24,059 nt of DNA from a virus, in the IMG/VR virus record IMGVR_UViG_3300026263_000179, positions 1 to 24,059 of that record; one strand, 5' to 3'. Each line of letters starts with the position of its first letter. Within the stretch, counting starts at the first letter, position 1. The notes beneath the pieces are model-generated. The model had not been told where the DNA came from. It worked only from the letters and a program-made list of their open reading frames with translations, and ran no database searches. Of this stretch, positions 5,720-13,997 are shown piece after piece. The position numbers were made by a program, and so were the translations under genes.

Positions 5720-6145
5720 ATGGCATTTTACGATTCAACTAGTTTAAAAAATAAAGATAGAGTAAATCGGTTATATTCTGATTTAGACTTGGATTTTACC
5801 CGAAATCCTGTTACCTCGGATATAGTTAAATTGCAAGATGTGGATGCTGTAAAAAGAAGTGTAAAGAATTTAATACAAACTAATCATTATGAGAGACCAT
5901 TTCATCCAGAAATAGGTAGTGATGTAAGAGGATTGTTATTTGAAAATATGACACCTCTAACTGCGTTAAACTTGGAAAGAAAAGTTATAGAAGTTTTAAC
6001 TAACTTTGAACCAAGAGCAAAGATAGTAAATGTTATTGCTCAACCACAAGAAGACGCAAACAGATACCATATACAAATCAGTTTCTATGTTATTGGTATT
6101 TCAACTCCAGTAGTAGTAGAAACATATTTACAAAGGTTAAGATAA
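5720..6145 (+). CDS. 25: Baseplate wedge protein gp25
   Basis: This 141-residue protein has the length and sequence signatures of T4 gp25 / the GPW-gp25 family: D-L-D-L-D-F-T-R-N-P near the front, H-P-E-I-G-S-D-V-R-G-L-L-F-E-N in the middle, and a C-terminal alternating strand region (I-Q-I-S-F-Y-V-I-G). In T4, gp25 joins the gp6-gp7 wedge and is part of the sheath-initiation platform. It is followed by a small unknown gene and then gp6, an arrangement also seen in marine T4-like phages. Confidence 0.95.
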   Translation: MAFYDSTSLKNKDRVNRLYSDLDLDFTRNPVTSDIVKLQDVDAVKRSVKNLIQTNHYERPFHPEIGSDVRGLLFENMTPLTALNLERKVIEVLTNFEPRAKIVNVIAQPQEDANRYHIQISFYVIGISTPVVVETYLQRLR

Positions 6146-6146
6146 T

Positions 6147-6374
6147 ATGGCGTGGGTAGATGTACCAGGAAGTAATTCAATATGGCAATATGAAAATACT
6201 GCTACGGCAGCAAATACATATCCAGATTCAGCAGATGGCGCTAATTCAGTAATCGCTAGTGGAATTAGAACATATACTAAACCAGGTGGTGGTACGGTAC
6301 AAGTTTATATAAGATGTAGAAAAAAAGGCACAACGGTAGAACGAGGTGAGTTATCAAAAACTTACTTTGATTAA
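6147..6374 (+). CDS. Small beta-rich protein between gp25 and gp6
   Basis: This 75-residue Gly/Thr-rich protein starts with M-A-W-V-D-V-P-G-S-N-S-I-W-Q-Y-E-N and ends in a basic beta hairpin (V-Q-V-Y-I-R-C-R-K-K-G-T-T-V). It begins one base after the gp25 stop. The sequence is probably all beta. Its constant place between two wedge genes suggests a minor virion component, but I cannot name it. Confidence 0.6.
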   Translation: MAWVDVPGSNSIWQYENTATAANTYPDSADGANSVIASGIRTYTKPGGGTVQVYIRCRKKGTTVERGELSKTYFD

Positions 6375-6390
6375 TAATTAGGAAAGAATA

Positions 6391-8244
6391 ATGGCAAGCA
6401 CCAAACTAGATATTTCGGAATTAGATTTTGACCAGATAAAAGCAAACTTAAAAGTATTTTTACAAAATCAAGCAGAATTTTCAGATTATAATTTTGAAGG
6501 TTCTGGTTTTTCTGTACTATTAGATACACTAGCATACAATACACACTATCTAGGTTTCAATGCTAATATGTTAGCAAATGAAATGTATTTAGATTCTGCT
6601 GATGTAAGAGCTAATGTAGTTTCACTTGCTAAAATGTTAGGTTATACTCCTTCTTCAGCAAAAGCTCCAACTGCTTCAGTTGACATTACCGTTAATGACG
6701 CAACAGGAACAACTTTGACAATGAATAAAGGTCAAACCTTTACAACTGCTGTTGATGGTACTGCTTACAACTATATTACTAATGATGAAATTACAATTAC
6801 ACCTGTTGATGGTGTATTTAAGTTTTCAAATGTAACCTTATATGAAGGAACACCAATTACATATAGATATACGGTTGATACGCAAGATCCCGACCAAAAG
6901 TTTTTAATACCTAGTGTTAATGCTGATACAACAACACTAAAAATAAAAGTTCAAACAAGTTTAACAGAAACAACTCAAACAACATATACTTCGGTTACAG
7001 GTTTAACAAAATTAACTGATACTTCTACCGTTTACTTTTTAAATGAAACAGAAACAGGTAAGTATTGTGTAACCTTTGGTGATGGTGTACTTGGTAAAAA
7101 ATTATCAACAGGTAATATTGTTATAATGGAATATATTGTTACCAATAAAGCAGAATCAAATGGTGCTAAGACATTTTCACCAGCAGGTAACATTGGAATG
7201 TTTTCAAACATATCAGTTTCAACTACTTCTGTATCGCAAGGTGGTAGTGAATCAGAAACAAAAGAGAGTATTAGATTTAATGCTCCTTTACAATACTCAG
7301 CGCAAGATAGAGCAGTAACCACTTCTGATTATGAAACAAAAGTACAATCTTTATATCCAAATGCTATTGCTGTAAGTGCTTGGGGTGGTGAAGATGATGA
7401 AACACCAATTTATGGTGTTGTTAAAATTGCAATTAAGGCAGCTAGTGGTTCTACTTTAACTACTCAAACAAAAGCAGACATTGTTAATAAACTAAAAGAA
7501 TATAATGTTGCTTCGGTTACTCCACAAATAGTTGATCCTGAAACAACAAGTATAATATTATCTACAACTGCAAAATTTAATTCTTCAGCAACTACTAAAG
7601 ACGCTGAAACATTAAAAGCAAATATTACAAGCAACTTAATTGCTTATAATGCTTCTACACTTCAAAAATTTGATAGTGTATTCAGACATAGTAAAGTTTC
7701 TACATTAATTGATAATGTTGATAGTTCAATATTGTCAAACATAACAACTTTAAAGATAAGAAAAGATTTAACACCTTCTATTGGTAGTTCATTAAAGTAT
7801 AATGTATATTTTAGAAACGCATTATACAATCCACATATGGGACATAACGCAACAGCAGGTGGTATACTATCTTCAACAGGTTTTAAAGTAAATGGTTATA
7901 GTGAAGAACAATTTTTAGATGATGATGGTAATGGAATAGTAAGAAGATATTATTTGTCAGGTGCAACAAGAGTTTATTCAAACTCAACGCAAGGTACAAT
8001 AGATTATACGACAGGTGCTATAACAATTAATTCATTACAGGTGACATCAATTTCAAATATAAGAGGAAGTGCTTCAAGTGTTATAGAATTAACCGTGCAA
8101 CCTGATTCCAAAGACATAGTACCAGTAAGAGACCAAATAATAGAAATAGATATTGCTAATTCTAATATTGCGGTTGAAAAAGATACTTTTGTTGCTGGAA
8201 GTTCAGACGCTGGAGTTGGTTACACTACAACAAGCTCTTACTAA
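6391..8244 (+). CDS. 6: Baseplate wedge protein gp6 (Baseplate J family)
   Basis: This 617-residue protein is close to T4 gp6 (660) in length and follows gp25 as in other T4-like phages. The N-terminus (L-D-F-D-Q-I-K-A-N-L-K-V-F-L-Q) and the segment S-V-L-L-D-T-L-A-Y-N-T-H-Y are typical of gp6. The core segment D-R-A-V-T-T-S-D-Y-E-T-K-V (about residues 304-316) and the following W-G-G-E-D-D-E-T-P are Baseplate_J hallmarks. In T4, gp6 dimers link neighbouring wedges into the inner ring that drives baseplate switching. AGGAAAG precedes the ATG. Confidence 0.95.
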   Translation: MASTKLDISELDFDQIKANLKVFLQNQAEFSDYNFEGSGFSVLLDTLAYNTHYLGFNANMLANEMYLDSADVRANVVSLAKMLGYTPSSAKAPTASVDITVNDATGTTLTMNKGQTFTTAVDGTAYNYITNDEITITPVDGVFKFSNVTLYEGTPITYRYTVDTQDPDQKFLIPSVNADTTTLKIKVQTSLTETTQTTYTSVTGLTKLTDTSTVYFLNETETGKYCVTFGDGVLGKKLSTGNIVIMEYIVTNKAESNGAKTFSPAGNIGMFSNISVSTTSVSQGGSESETKESIRFNAPLQYSAQDRAVTTSDYETKVQSLYPNAIAVSAWGGEDDETPIYGVVKIAIKAASGSTLTTQTKADIVNKLKEYNVASVTPQIVDPETTSIILSTTAKFNSSATTKDAETLKANITSNLIAYNASTLQKFDSVFRHSKVSTLIDNVDSSILSNITTLKIRKDLTPSIGSSLKYNVYFRNALYNPHMGHNATAGGILSSTGFKVNGYSEEQFLDDDGNGIVRRYYLSGATRVYSNSTQGTIDYTTGAITINSLQVTSISNIRGSASSVIELTVQPDSKDIVPVRDQIIEIDIANSNIAVEKDTFVAGSSDAGVGYTTTSSY

Positions 8245-8247
8245 TAA

Positions 8248-10803
8248 ATGGCAAAGTTTACTAAAAAGATTACCAGTCTTATTCAAGGTCAGGTACCTGA
8301 ATTTGTAATATCAGACCATCCTCAATTTGTAGAATTTCTAAAAGCATATTTTACATTTATGGAATGTGCTGAATTAGGTATTACTGAATCTCAATCAACA
8401 GAAGGTATCTTATTAGAAACAGAAACAGGTCAATCTAACAAATTATTGTTGGACGCAAGTAGACTTGGTTCAGAAGCAACTCAAATAGACGCTGGCGATA
8501 AAGTTTTACAAGAAACTTCCACTTATGGAAAATTTACTTTCGGCGAAATCATAAAAGGTCAAACTTCTAATGCTCAAACTGCTATATTAGCAGAAGATTT
8601 AAAAAATAATAGATTATTCATAAATGCAAATGATAAATTTATAGATGGTGAGACAATTGTTGGTTTAACTTCTGGTGCTTCAGGTATTGCAGGAAGTTAT
8701 AGACCAAATCCAGTAAAATCAATCCAAGAATTATTAAACTTTAGGGATCCCGATAAAGTTATACAACATTTCTTATCTCAATTTAGAAACGAAGTCTTAA
8801 ATACAATTCCAGAAGACTTACACGGTGATATTAACAAAAGAGAATTAATTAAAAGAGTAAAAACTTTATATCGTACTAAAGGGACTGCAAAAGGACACGA
8901 ATTATTTTTTAGATTGTTATTTGGTGAGAATTCAGAAATATTTTATCCAAAAGAACAAATGTTAAGAGTATCAGATGGAGAGTTTACTTCTAACCAAGTT
9001 TTAAGAACAATTAATAGTGTAGGTAACACAGGAGATTTAGTTGGTAGACAAATTACAGGTTTAACTTCTGGTGCAACTGCAATTATAGAAAATTTAAATA
9101 GATTCCAAATTGGAGACAAACTTGTATCAGAATTATTATTAAACCAAGATAGTATTGTTGGAACTTTTCAAGTTAATGAAATAGTTAGAGGAACAAAAAC
9201 AGATACCGATGATGTTTACATTAAAGCTGAGGTTACTGGTGTTCCTGGAACATTTACAATAACAAATGATGGTGCAAACTATATTAAAGGAGACCAAGTT
9301 AAACTTTCAGGTGGTGGACAAGGTTCAATCTGTCAAGTTGGAGAAGTTGGTGGTTCTGGAATAACAAATTTCTATATTAACGCTTCTGGTACACAATATC
9401 AAATAGGTGACCAATTAGTTTTTGATAATGCAAATACAAATGGTGGTGGAGCTGTTGCTGAAGTTGCTGTTGCTAATGGAGCAATTGGTAATGAAACAGG
9501 TGACGATGGACATATACTTTTTGAAACTGCAACAAGCAGATATGATATTAACCCAGGCAGTAAAATAGTTTTAGAAAATGGAGTAGGTGATATTACAGAT
9601 ATAAGATTAATTAATAGTGGTTCTGGTTATACAAAAACACCTTTGGTTACTATTAATAGTTTAAATGGAGTTAACGCTGAAGTACTTTCATATGGAGACG
9701 AAATTGGAAAATTATTAGGAATTGATATAATAGAAAGTGGTCGTTCACACGAACAAGCGTCAACACCTCCAGCAGTTCAGTTTATAGAATCAATTATTGC
9801 GTTAAGTACAAATGGAAACTATGTAGTTGGCGAAACAATTACTGGTTCTTCTTCTAGTGCAACTGGTGTTGTAGTAAGTTGGGATGCTAATAGAAAATTA
9901 TTAAGATTAAAAGATAGAAATGCTAATTCCTTTTCTGTAGATGAAACTATAACAGGTGGTCTTTCAGGTACAACTGGTTTAATGGGAAAAACAGACCCAG
10001 CAGTTGCAACGATTGATGTTGTTGGATTAGCAACAAGTGAAGGTAGATATGTTTCAGAAGACGGACACTTATCAGAAACAACAATGAAGATACAAGATAG
10101 TTTATACTATCAGGACTTCTCATATGTTGTTAAAGTAGGTCGTACTATTAATGAATGGCGAGACGCATTTAAAAAGACAATGCACCCTGCTGGTTTCTAC
10201 TTTACAGGACAAGTTAATATTGAATTAAAATTAGATAACAGAATTAAAATGCCTGTTGTTGGTAGGGTTACTGGTATTACTTCAAGTCCTTGGATTACAT
10301 TAATGAACACATTGTTTGGTAGTGTATTTGGTAGAAGATTAGGAACAAAAACTGATGGTTCAACTTTAAGAAGTAATCCACTTGAAGGAAAAGCTGCTGA
10401 TGTTGCCCAAGGAGGTAAATCTCCTTTCTCAACAACAACTAGGGATGTTACCTTAACACAAACTCCAATATCGTATTCTTTTCAATTTAAACCATTTTAT
10501 TATTTCAGAACAATCAATACAAACTTCGGTTCTGTATATGCTGGACCAAGATTAAGAGAATTTGATAGAAGATTCCAAGGTATGATTAATACAAGTGCTA
10601 TGAATTGGGCAAGAGTAAAAGATTTGAGAGTAATAGGTTCTAATACGCCTGCTGATGGAACAGAAGTTCAATTTGGCGATTTAGCAACTATAGCAAAGAC
10701 TTATATTACTTTGCCTGTTGAGGTTTTAGTGCCTCAAGGCAAGTTTAGTAATACAAGTAAGAAATTTAGTAGTGGTACAGCTACTTTTGACGCAAGCTCA
10801 TAA
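8248..10803 (+). CDS. Large baseplate wedge protein, probable gp7 counterpart
   Basis: This 851-residue protein lies between gp6 and gp8, where T4 has gp7. The N-terminal domain (1-60) is followed by two beta modules with the pattern G-E-x-I-x-G-x-T-S-x-A (about 96-148). Next comes a helical core (155-240) with Y-R-T-K-G-T-A-K-G-H-E-L-F-F-R-L-L-F-G (208-226), which resembles the R-x-K-G-T signature of P2 gpI-type tail proteins, the simple relatives of gp7. Further G-E-T-I-T-G-type modules (about 262-281, 525-542, 562-580) and G-x-G-Y/N-x-G repeats (335-510) follow. The C-terminus has a conserved H-P-A-G-F-Y-F-T-G (646-654). It starts three bases after gp6 stops. The structural role is near certain; the exact identity with gp7 is inferred from position and that core motif. 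Confidence 0.72.
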   Translation: MAKFTKKITSLIQGQVPEFVISDHPQFVEFLKAYFTFMECAELGITESQSTEGILLETETGQSNKLLLDASRLGSEATQIDAGDKVLQETSTYGKFTFGEIIKGQTSNAQTAILAEDLKNNRLFINANDKFIDGETIVGLTSGASGIAGSYRPNPVKSIQELLNFRDPDKVIQHFLSQFRNEVLNTIPEDLHGDINKRELIKRVKTLYRTKGTAKGHELFFRLLFGENSEIFYPKEQMLRVSDGEFTSNQVLRTINSVGNTGDLVGRQITGLTSGATAIIENLNRFQIGDKLVSELLLNQDSIVGTFQVNEIVRGTKTDTDDVYIKAEVTGVPGTFTITNDGANYIKGDQVKLSGGGQGSICQVGEVGGSGITNFYINASGTQYQIGDQLVFDNANTNGGGAVAEVAVANGAIGNETGDDGHILFETATSRYDINPGSKIVLENGVGDITDIRLINSGSGYTKTPLVTINSLNGVNAEVLSYGDEIGKLLGIDIIESGRSHEQASTPPAVQFIESIIALSTNGNYVVGETITGSSSSATGVVVSWDANRKLLRLKDRNANSFSVDETITGGLSGTTGLMGKTDPAVATIDVVGLATSEGRYVSEDGHLSETTMKIQDSLYYQDFSYVVKVGRTINEWRDAFKKTMHPAGFYFTGQVNIELKLDNRIKMPVVGRVTGITSSPWITLMNTLFGSVFGRRLGTKTDGSTLRSNPLEGKAADVAQGGKSPFSTTTRDVTLTQTPISYSFQFKPFYYFRTINTNFGSVYAGPRLREFDRRFQGMINTSAMNWARVKDLRVIGSNTPADGTEVQFGDLATIAKTYITLPVEVLVPQGKFSNTSKKFSSGTATFDASS

Positions 10804-10811
10804 AGATGGCG

Positions 10812-10819
10812 TATAAATA
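10812..10819 (+). promoter_or_regulatory. T4-type late promoter (TATAAATA)
   Basis: This is an exact late consensus in the 38-base gap before the fibre-like gene. The predicted start leaves a leader of about 17 bases that contains the ribosome-binding site AGGAAAAG. The bases just upstream (AAGATGGCG) resemble those at the next late promoter (AAGATG). Confidence 0.75.
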
Positions 10820-10841
10820 TTAGAATAATAGGAAAAGAGAT

Positions 10842-12479
10842 ATGGCAAAGCAAACAATAAATCTAGGTAGTTCTCCAAATGACGGAACAGGTGATAATCT
10901 TCGTGTCGGTGGTGATAAAATTAATGATAATATAAATGAATTATATACAGCACTAGGAGACGGTTCAGATTTAAAAATTGTAGTATCAGGAGCTTCTTCA
11001 AACCAAATTTTACAATGGTCTACGACTAATAGTAGATTTGAACCAACAAACTCGGCAGCTGCTGGAGACATATCAGTTGACTTAACTCCACAACTTGGTG
11101 GTGATTTAGATGTAAACGGAAACAAAATTGTTTCTGCTTCAAATGGAGATATTGAATTAATCCCACACGGTACAGGAAAAATTAAATTAGATACACTAAC
11201 ATTTCCAACTTCTGCTGGAACATCAAACTATGTACTTGCAACAGACGGCGCAAGTGCAATGTTTTGGAAACAAGTAGGAAGTACAATTACTCTTTCTGCT
11301 GATATTGGTACTAATGATACATTTACGGTAGGCGATACACTTAACTTTGGTGGTGGTAGTGGAATATCAACAACCGTATCAGACGACAATATTTCAATTG
11401 CAATTAATAACACGGTTGCTACATTAACAGATTCACAAACACTTTCAAACAAAACTTATGATGACCCAGCTTTAACTGGAGTGTCAACAGGAAATATTAA
11501 ATTAAGATGTGCTACACTAGGTTCATTTATTGCTCAAGGTGCTAATGCTCTTGCAAGTTTTGAAGCTGCTAGTGCTTACCCAGGTGCTTTTGCTGTTGAT
11601 ACATCAACTCACAAAGGTTACCTTGCTTCTAATAATGCTTGGAACGAAATCGCAACTACATTATCATCAATTGATATTTTTGCTGATGTAAATACGACAA
11701 CTGCAACTCCAACAAACGGACAAGTACTTACTTGGGTTTCTGGAAGTTCAGATTGGAGACCTACATCTATTGTTTCAGAATTATCAGATGACGCAAGTCC
11801 AGTACTAGGTGCTGGTTTAGATACTGCTGGATTTACAATTTCAGGAACAGGTAAATTAGATTTAACTGGTTCTGGTTCAAAAGCAAGATACGATTTTACA
11901 AATACTGCTGGTTTACCAACGGCAGCTACTTATACTGGTATGTTCGCTGTAACCACAAGTGATAGTAAAGCTCACTTTGCTACAGGTTCTGGTTGGATAA
12001 ACATTATAACAGAAAACGATAGTGTTGATAGACTATCAGATGTTGATACTACTACGGTTACTCCAGTTTATGGACAAGTATTAGTATATGAAAATGTTAG
12101 TGGTACTGGAAGATGGAGACCTAATGATTATGTCCCTGCTTCTAAAGTAGCAGCTAATTTTAATGTATCTAATAACGGTTCAACAGACTTTACATTTACA
12201 GGTGATGGATTTACTACTCATAATAGTGGTGGTTCGCAAAATGATCCTGTACTTTATTTAAAGAAAGGACATACATACACTTTTACGGTATCTAGTGGTG
12301 CTTCACATCCGTTTGAAATAAGAACGGCAAGTGGTGGAAGTGCATATGGATTTGGTGTAGATAATAACTCAACAGGTAGTGGAACAATAACTTTCTGCGT
12401 ACCAATGAATGCTCCATCAACATTATATTACCAATGTACAAATCATAGTGGAATGGGAAATACAATAAACATATCTTAA
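10842..12479 (+). CDS. Fibre-like virion protein with C-terminal cupredoxin-like domain
   Basis: This 545-residue protein begins with a conserved N-terminal element of phage fibres (I-N-L-G-S-S-P-N-D-G-T-G-D-N-L-R) and is rich in Gly/Ser/Thr/Asn, as expected for a fibrous virion protein. A module of about 75 residues occurs twice (about 238-310 and 355-431). The last 105 residues form a separate beta domain resembling cupredoxins: a strand Y-L-K-K-G-H-T-Y-T-F-T-V, a His in S-H-P-F-E-I (His489), and C-T-N-H-S-G-M (Cys532, His535, Met538). His...Cys-x2-His-x2-Met is the set used for type 1 copper, though in plastocyanin and azurin the Cys-His-Met spacing is wider. The gene lies between the gp7-like gene and gp8 behind its own late promoter, so it is probably a baseplate-attached fibre. 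Copper binding is unproven. Confidence 0.75.
   Translation: MAKQTINLGSSPNDGTGDNLRVGGDKINDNINELYTALGDGSDLKIVVSGASSNQILQWSTTNSRFEPTNSAAAGDISVDLTPQLGGDLDVNGNKIVSASNGDIELIPHGTGKIKLDTLTFPTSAGTSNYVLATDGASAMFWKQVGSTITLSADIGTNDTFTVGDTLNFGGGSGISTTVSDDNISIAINNTVATLTDSQTLSNKTYDDPALTGVSTGNIKLRCATLGSFIAQGANALASFEAASAYPGAFAVDTSTHKGYLASNNAWNEIATTLSSIDIFADVNTTTATPTNGQVLTWVSGSSDWRPTSIVSELSDDASPVLGAGLDTAGFTISGTGKLDLTGSGSKARYDFTNTAGLPTAATYTGMFAVTTSDSKAHFATGSGWINIITENDSVDRLSDVDTTTVTPVYGQVLVYENVSGTGRWRPNDYVPASKVAANFNVSNNGSTDFTFTGDGFTTHNSGGSQNDPVLYLKKGHTYTFTVSSGASHPFEIRTASGGSAYGFGVDNNSTGSGTITFCVPMNAPSTLYYQCTNHSGMGNTINIS
11553..12134 (+). repeat. Internal protein-level duplication in the fibre gene
   Basis: Two copies of a module of about 75 residues are visible. 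The first (residues 238-310) has Y-P-G-A-F-A-V-D-T-S-T-H-K-G, A-W-N-E-I, F-A-D-V-N-T-T-T-A-T-P and G-S-S-D-W-R-P. The second (355-431) has Y-T-G-M-F-A-V-T-T-S-D-S-K-A, G-W-I-N-I, L-S-D-V-D-T-T-T-V-T-P and G-T-G-R-W-R-P. Order and spacing agree but the DNA has diverged, so the duplication is old. Confidence 0.75.
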
Positions 12480-12489
12480 TGGGAAGATG

Positions 12490-12497
12490 TATAAATA
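12490..12497 (+). promoter_or_regulatory. T4-type late promoter (TATAAATA) before gp8
   Basis: This exact late consensus lies in the 42-base gap before gp8. The expected leader is about 19 bases and contains AGGAAAC as ribosome-binding site. It is preceded by GGGAAGATG, similar to the sequence before the promoter at 10812. Confidence 0.75.
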
Positions 12498-12521
12498 GTA
12501 CAAAGAAACAGGAAACAAACA

Positions 12522-13985
12522 ATGCCAGCGATTATAACAAGTAAATTTAGACGAAATAATGCTCAACAATTTGAGGAATCTTTTGGTGAAGCAAGTCCAA
12601 ATGTCTATTACCTAGGAATAGGAAAACCTTCTGCTTTTGGAACTAAAGATAGAGCAGATGGAAGAACAGATAACATAGGAACTGATTCAGCTCCTATTAC
12701 ACCAGCCGATTCAGTACAAGATGAGTATGATACTTTTGATGATTTACTGGCTGCTAAAAAAATTACTGCTTCAGATGTAGCTTTTGCTGCTCCAAGAATA
12801 AATTGGACATCTGGAACAACTTACGATATTTACAGACACGACTATGGAAACAGAATAACAGGAACTACTAATGTTCAAACTGCTAATAGTGGTGCAACGA
12901 ATTTATATGACGCAAATTTCTATGCGATGAATTCAAACTTTAAAGTCTATAAATGTTTAGACAACGATAACAATTCTGCTTCAACGGTTGAACCAACAGG
13001 AGAAAGTGTTAATATATTAGAAACTTCAGATAACTACAAGTGGAAATATATGTTCACTTTATCTGCAAGTGCTCAAGCTAATTTCTTATCAACAGACTTT
13101 ATGGGAGTTTCAACAAACTCAGCGGTAACAAGTGCTGCTGTAGATGGAGATTTATCAATTTTAAAAATTAAATCAGCAGGTACAGGTGGTACTGATGGTA
13201 CACATACAGGTATCGCAATTAGAGGAGATGGTACTGGCGGAACTTGTTCAATAACTATTGCTTCAGGTGCGGTTACAAATGCTGTGGTTACTGGAACACC
13301 AGTTAACTATTCTTTTGGATATGTTAGAATGGCAGATATAAATGCTGCTGGTGGTGGAAGTTTATCTGGTGCTGAAATAGATGTAATAGCAGAACCAAAA
13401 GGTGGACACGGTTCAGACCCATTTGAAGAATTAGGTGCTTACTTTATAATACTTAATACTTCTTTTGAAGGTGCTGAAACTGCAAACTCTGGAGACTTTG
13501 CTACACAAAACGATTTTAGAAGAGTTGCTTTAATTAGAGACCCTAAATCTGGTGGTTCAGCTGCTAGTACAACAACTTTAAGAGGAACTAAAGCAATTAG
13601 ATTTAATTCAGGTGCAGGAACTTTTACTGCTGATGAAAAAATTACACAAACAAATACAGGTGCTATTGGTAAAGTTGTTCAATGGGATGCTGCTAATTTA
13701 ATTTTATTTTATACACAAACAAGATATACTAACGAAGGTGTTGACGCAAATGGCAATATGACTGCTTTTTCAGGAACCAATGTGGTTACTGGAGATAGTG
13801 CAAGTACACCAACAGGAACTCCAACAGGCACAACTGAAACGGTTAACAATGTTTCTTTAGTTTCAGGTTATTCTGCTTCTGAATTAGACGCTGACTCTGG
13901 CGATGTAATGTACATTGAAAATAGAGCACCAGTAACCAGAAGTGTTGACCAAACGGAGAATGTTAAGTTAATCATAGAATTTTAA
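12522..13985 (+). CDS. 8: Baseplate wedge protein gp8
   Basis: The start (A-I-I-T-S-K-F-R, residues 3-10) and the end (S-G-D-V-M-Y-I-E-N-R-A-P, then D-Q-T-E-N-V-K) match T4 gp8 closely; T4 has A-I-V-T-S-K-F-R and S-G-E-M-I-Y-M-E-N-R-P-P, then D-Q-T-E-E-I-N. The segment D-N-Y-K-W-K-Y-M-F (about 169-177) corresponds to T4 D-G-Y-V-W-E-Y-L-F. gp8 is a dimeric outer wedge protein that bridges gp7 and gp10. At 487 residues it is about 150 longer than T4 gp8 (334). The extra length is in the middle and includes a G-T-F-T-A-D-E-K-I-T module (near residue 366) related to the modules in neighbouring proteins. Confidence 0.95.
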   Translation: MPAIITSKFRRNNAQQFEESFGEASPNVYYLGIGKPSAFGTKDRADGRTDNIGTDSAPITPADSVQDEYDTFDDLLAAKKITASDVAFAAPRINWTSGTTYDIYRHDYGNRITGTTNVQTANSGATNLYDANFYAMNSNFKVYKCLDNDNNSASTVEPTGESVNILETSDNYKWKYMFTLSASAQANFLSTDFMGVSTNSAVTSAAVDGDLSILKIKSAGTGGTDGTHTGIAIRGDGTGGTCSITIASGAVTNAVVTGTPVNYSFGYVRMADINAAGGGSLSGAEIDVIAEPKGGHGSDPFEELGAYFIILNTSFEGAETANSGDFATQNDFRRVALIRDPKSGGSAASTTTLRGTKAIRFNSGAGTFTADEKITQTNTGAIGKVVQWDAANLILFYTQTRYTNEGVDANGNMTAFSGTNVVTGDSASTPTGTPTGTTETVNNVSLVSGYSASELDADSGDVMYIENRAPVTRSVDQTENVKLIIEF

Positions 13986-13997
13986 CGAGGGAAATAA

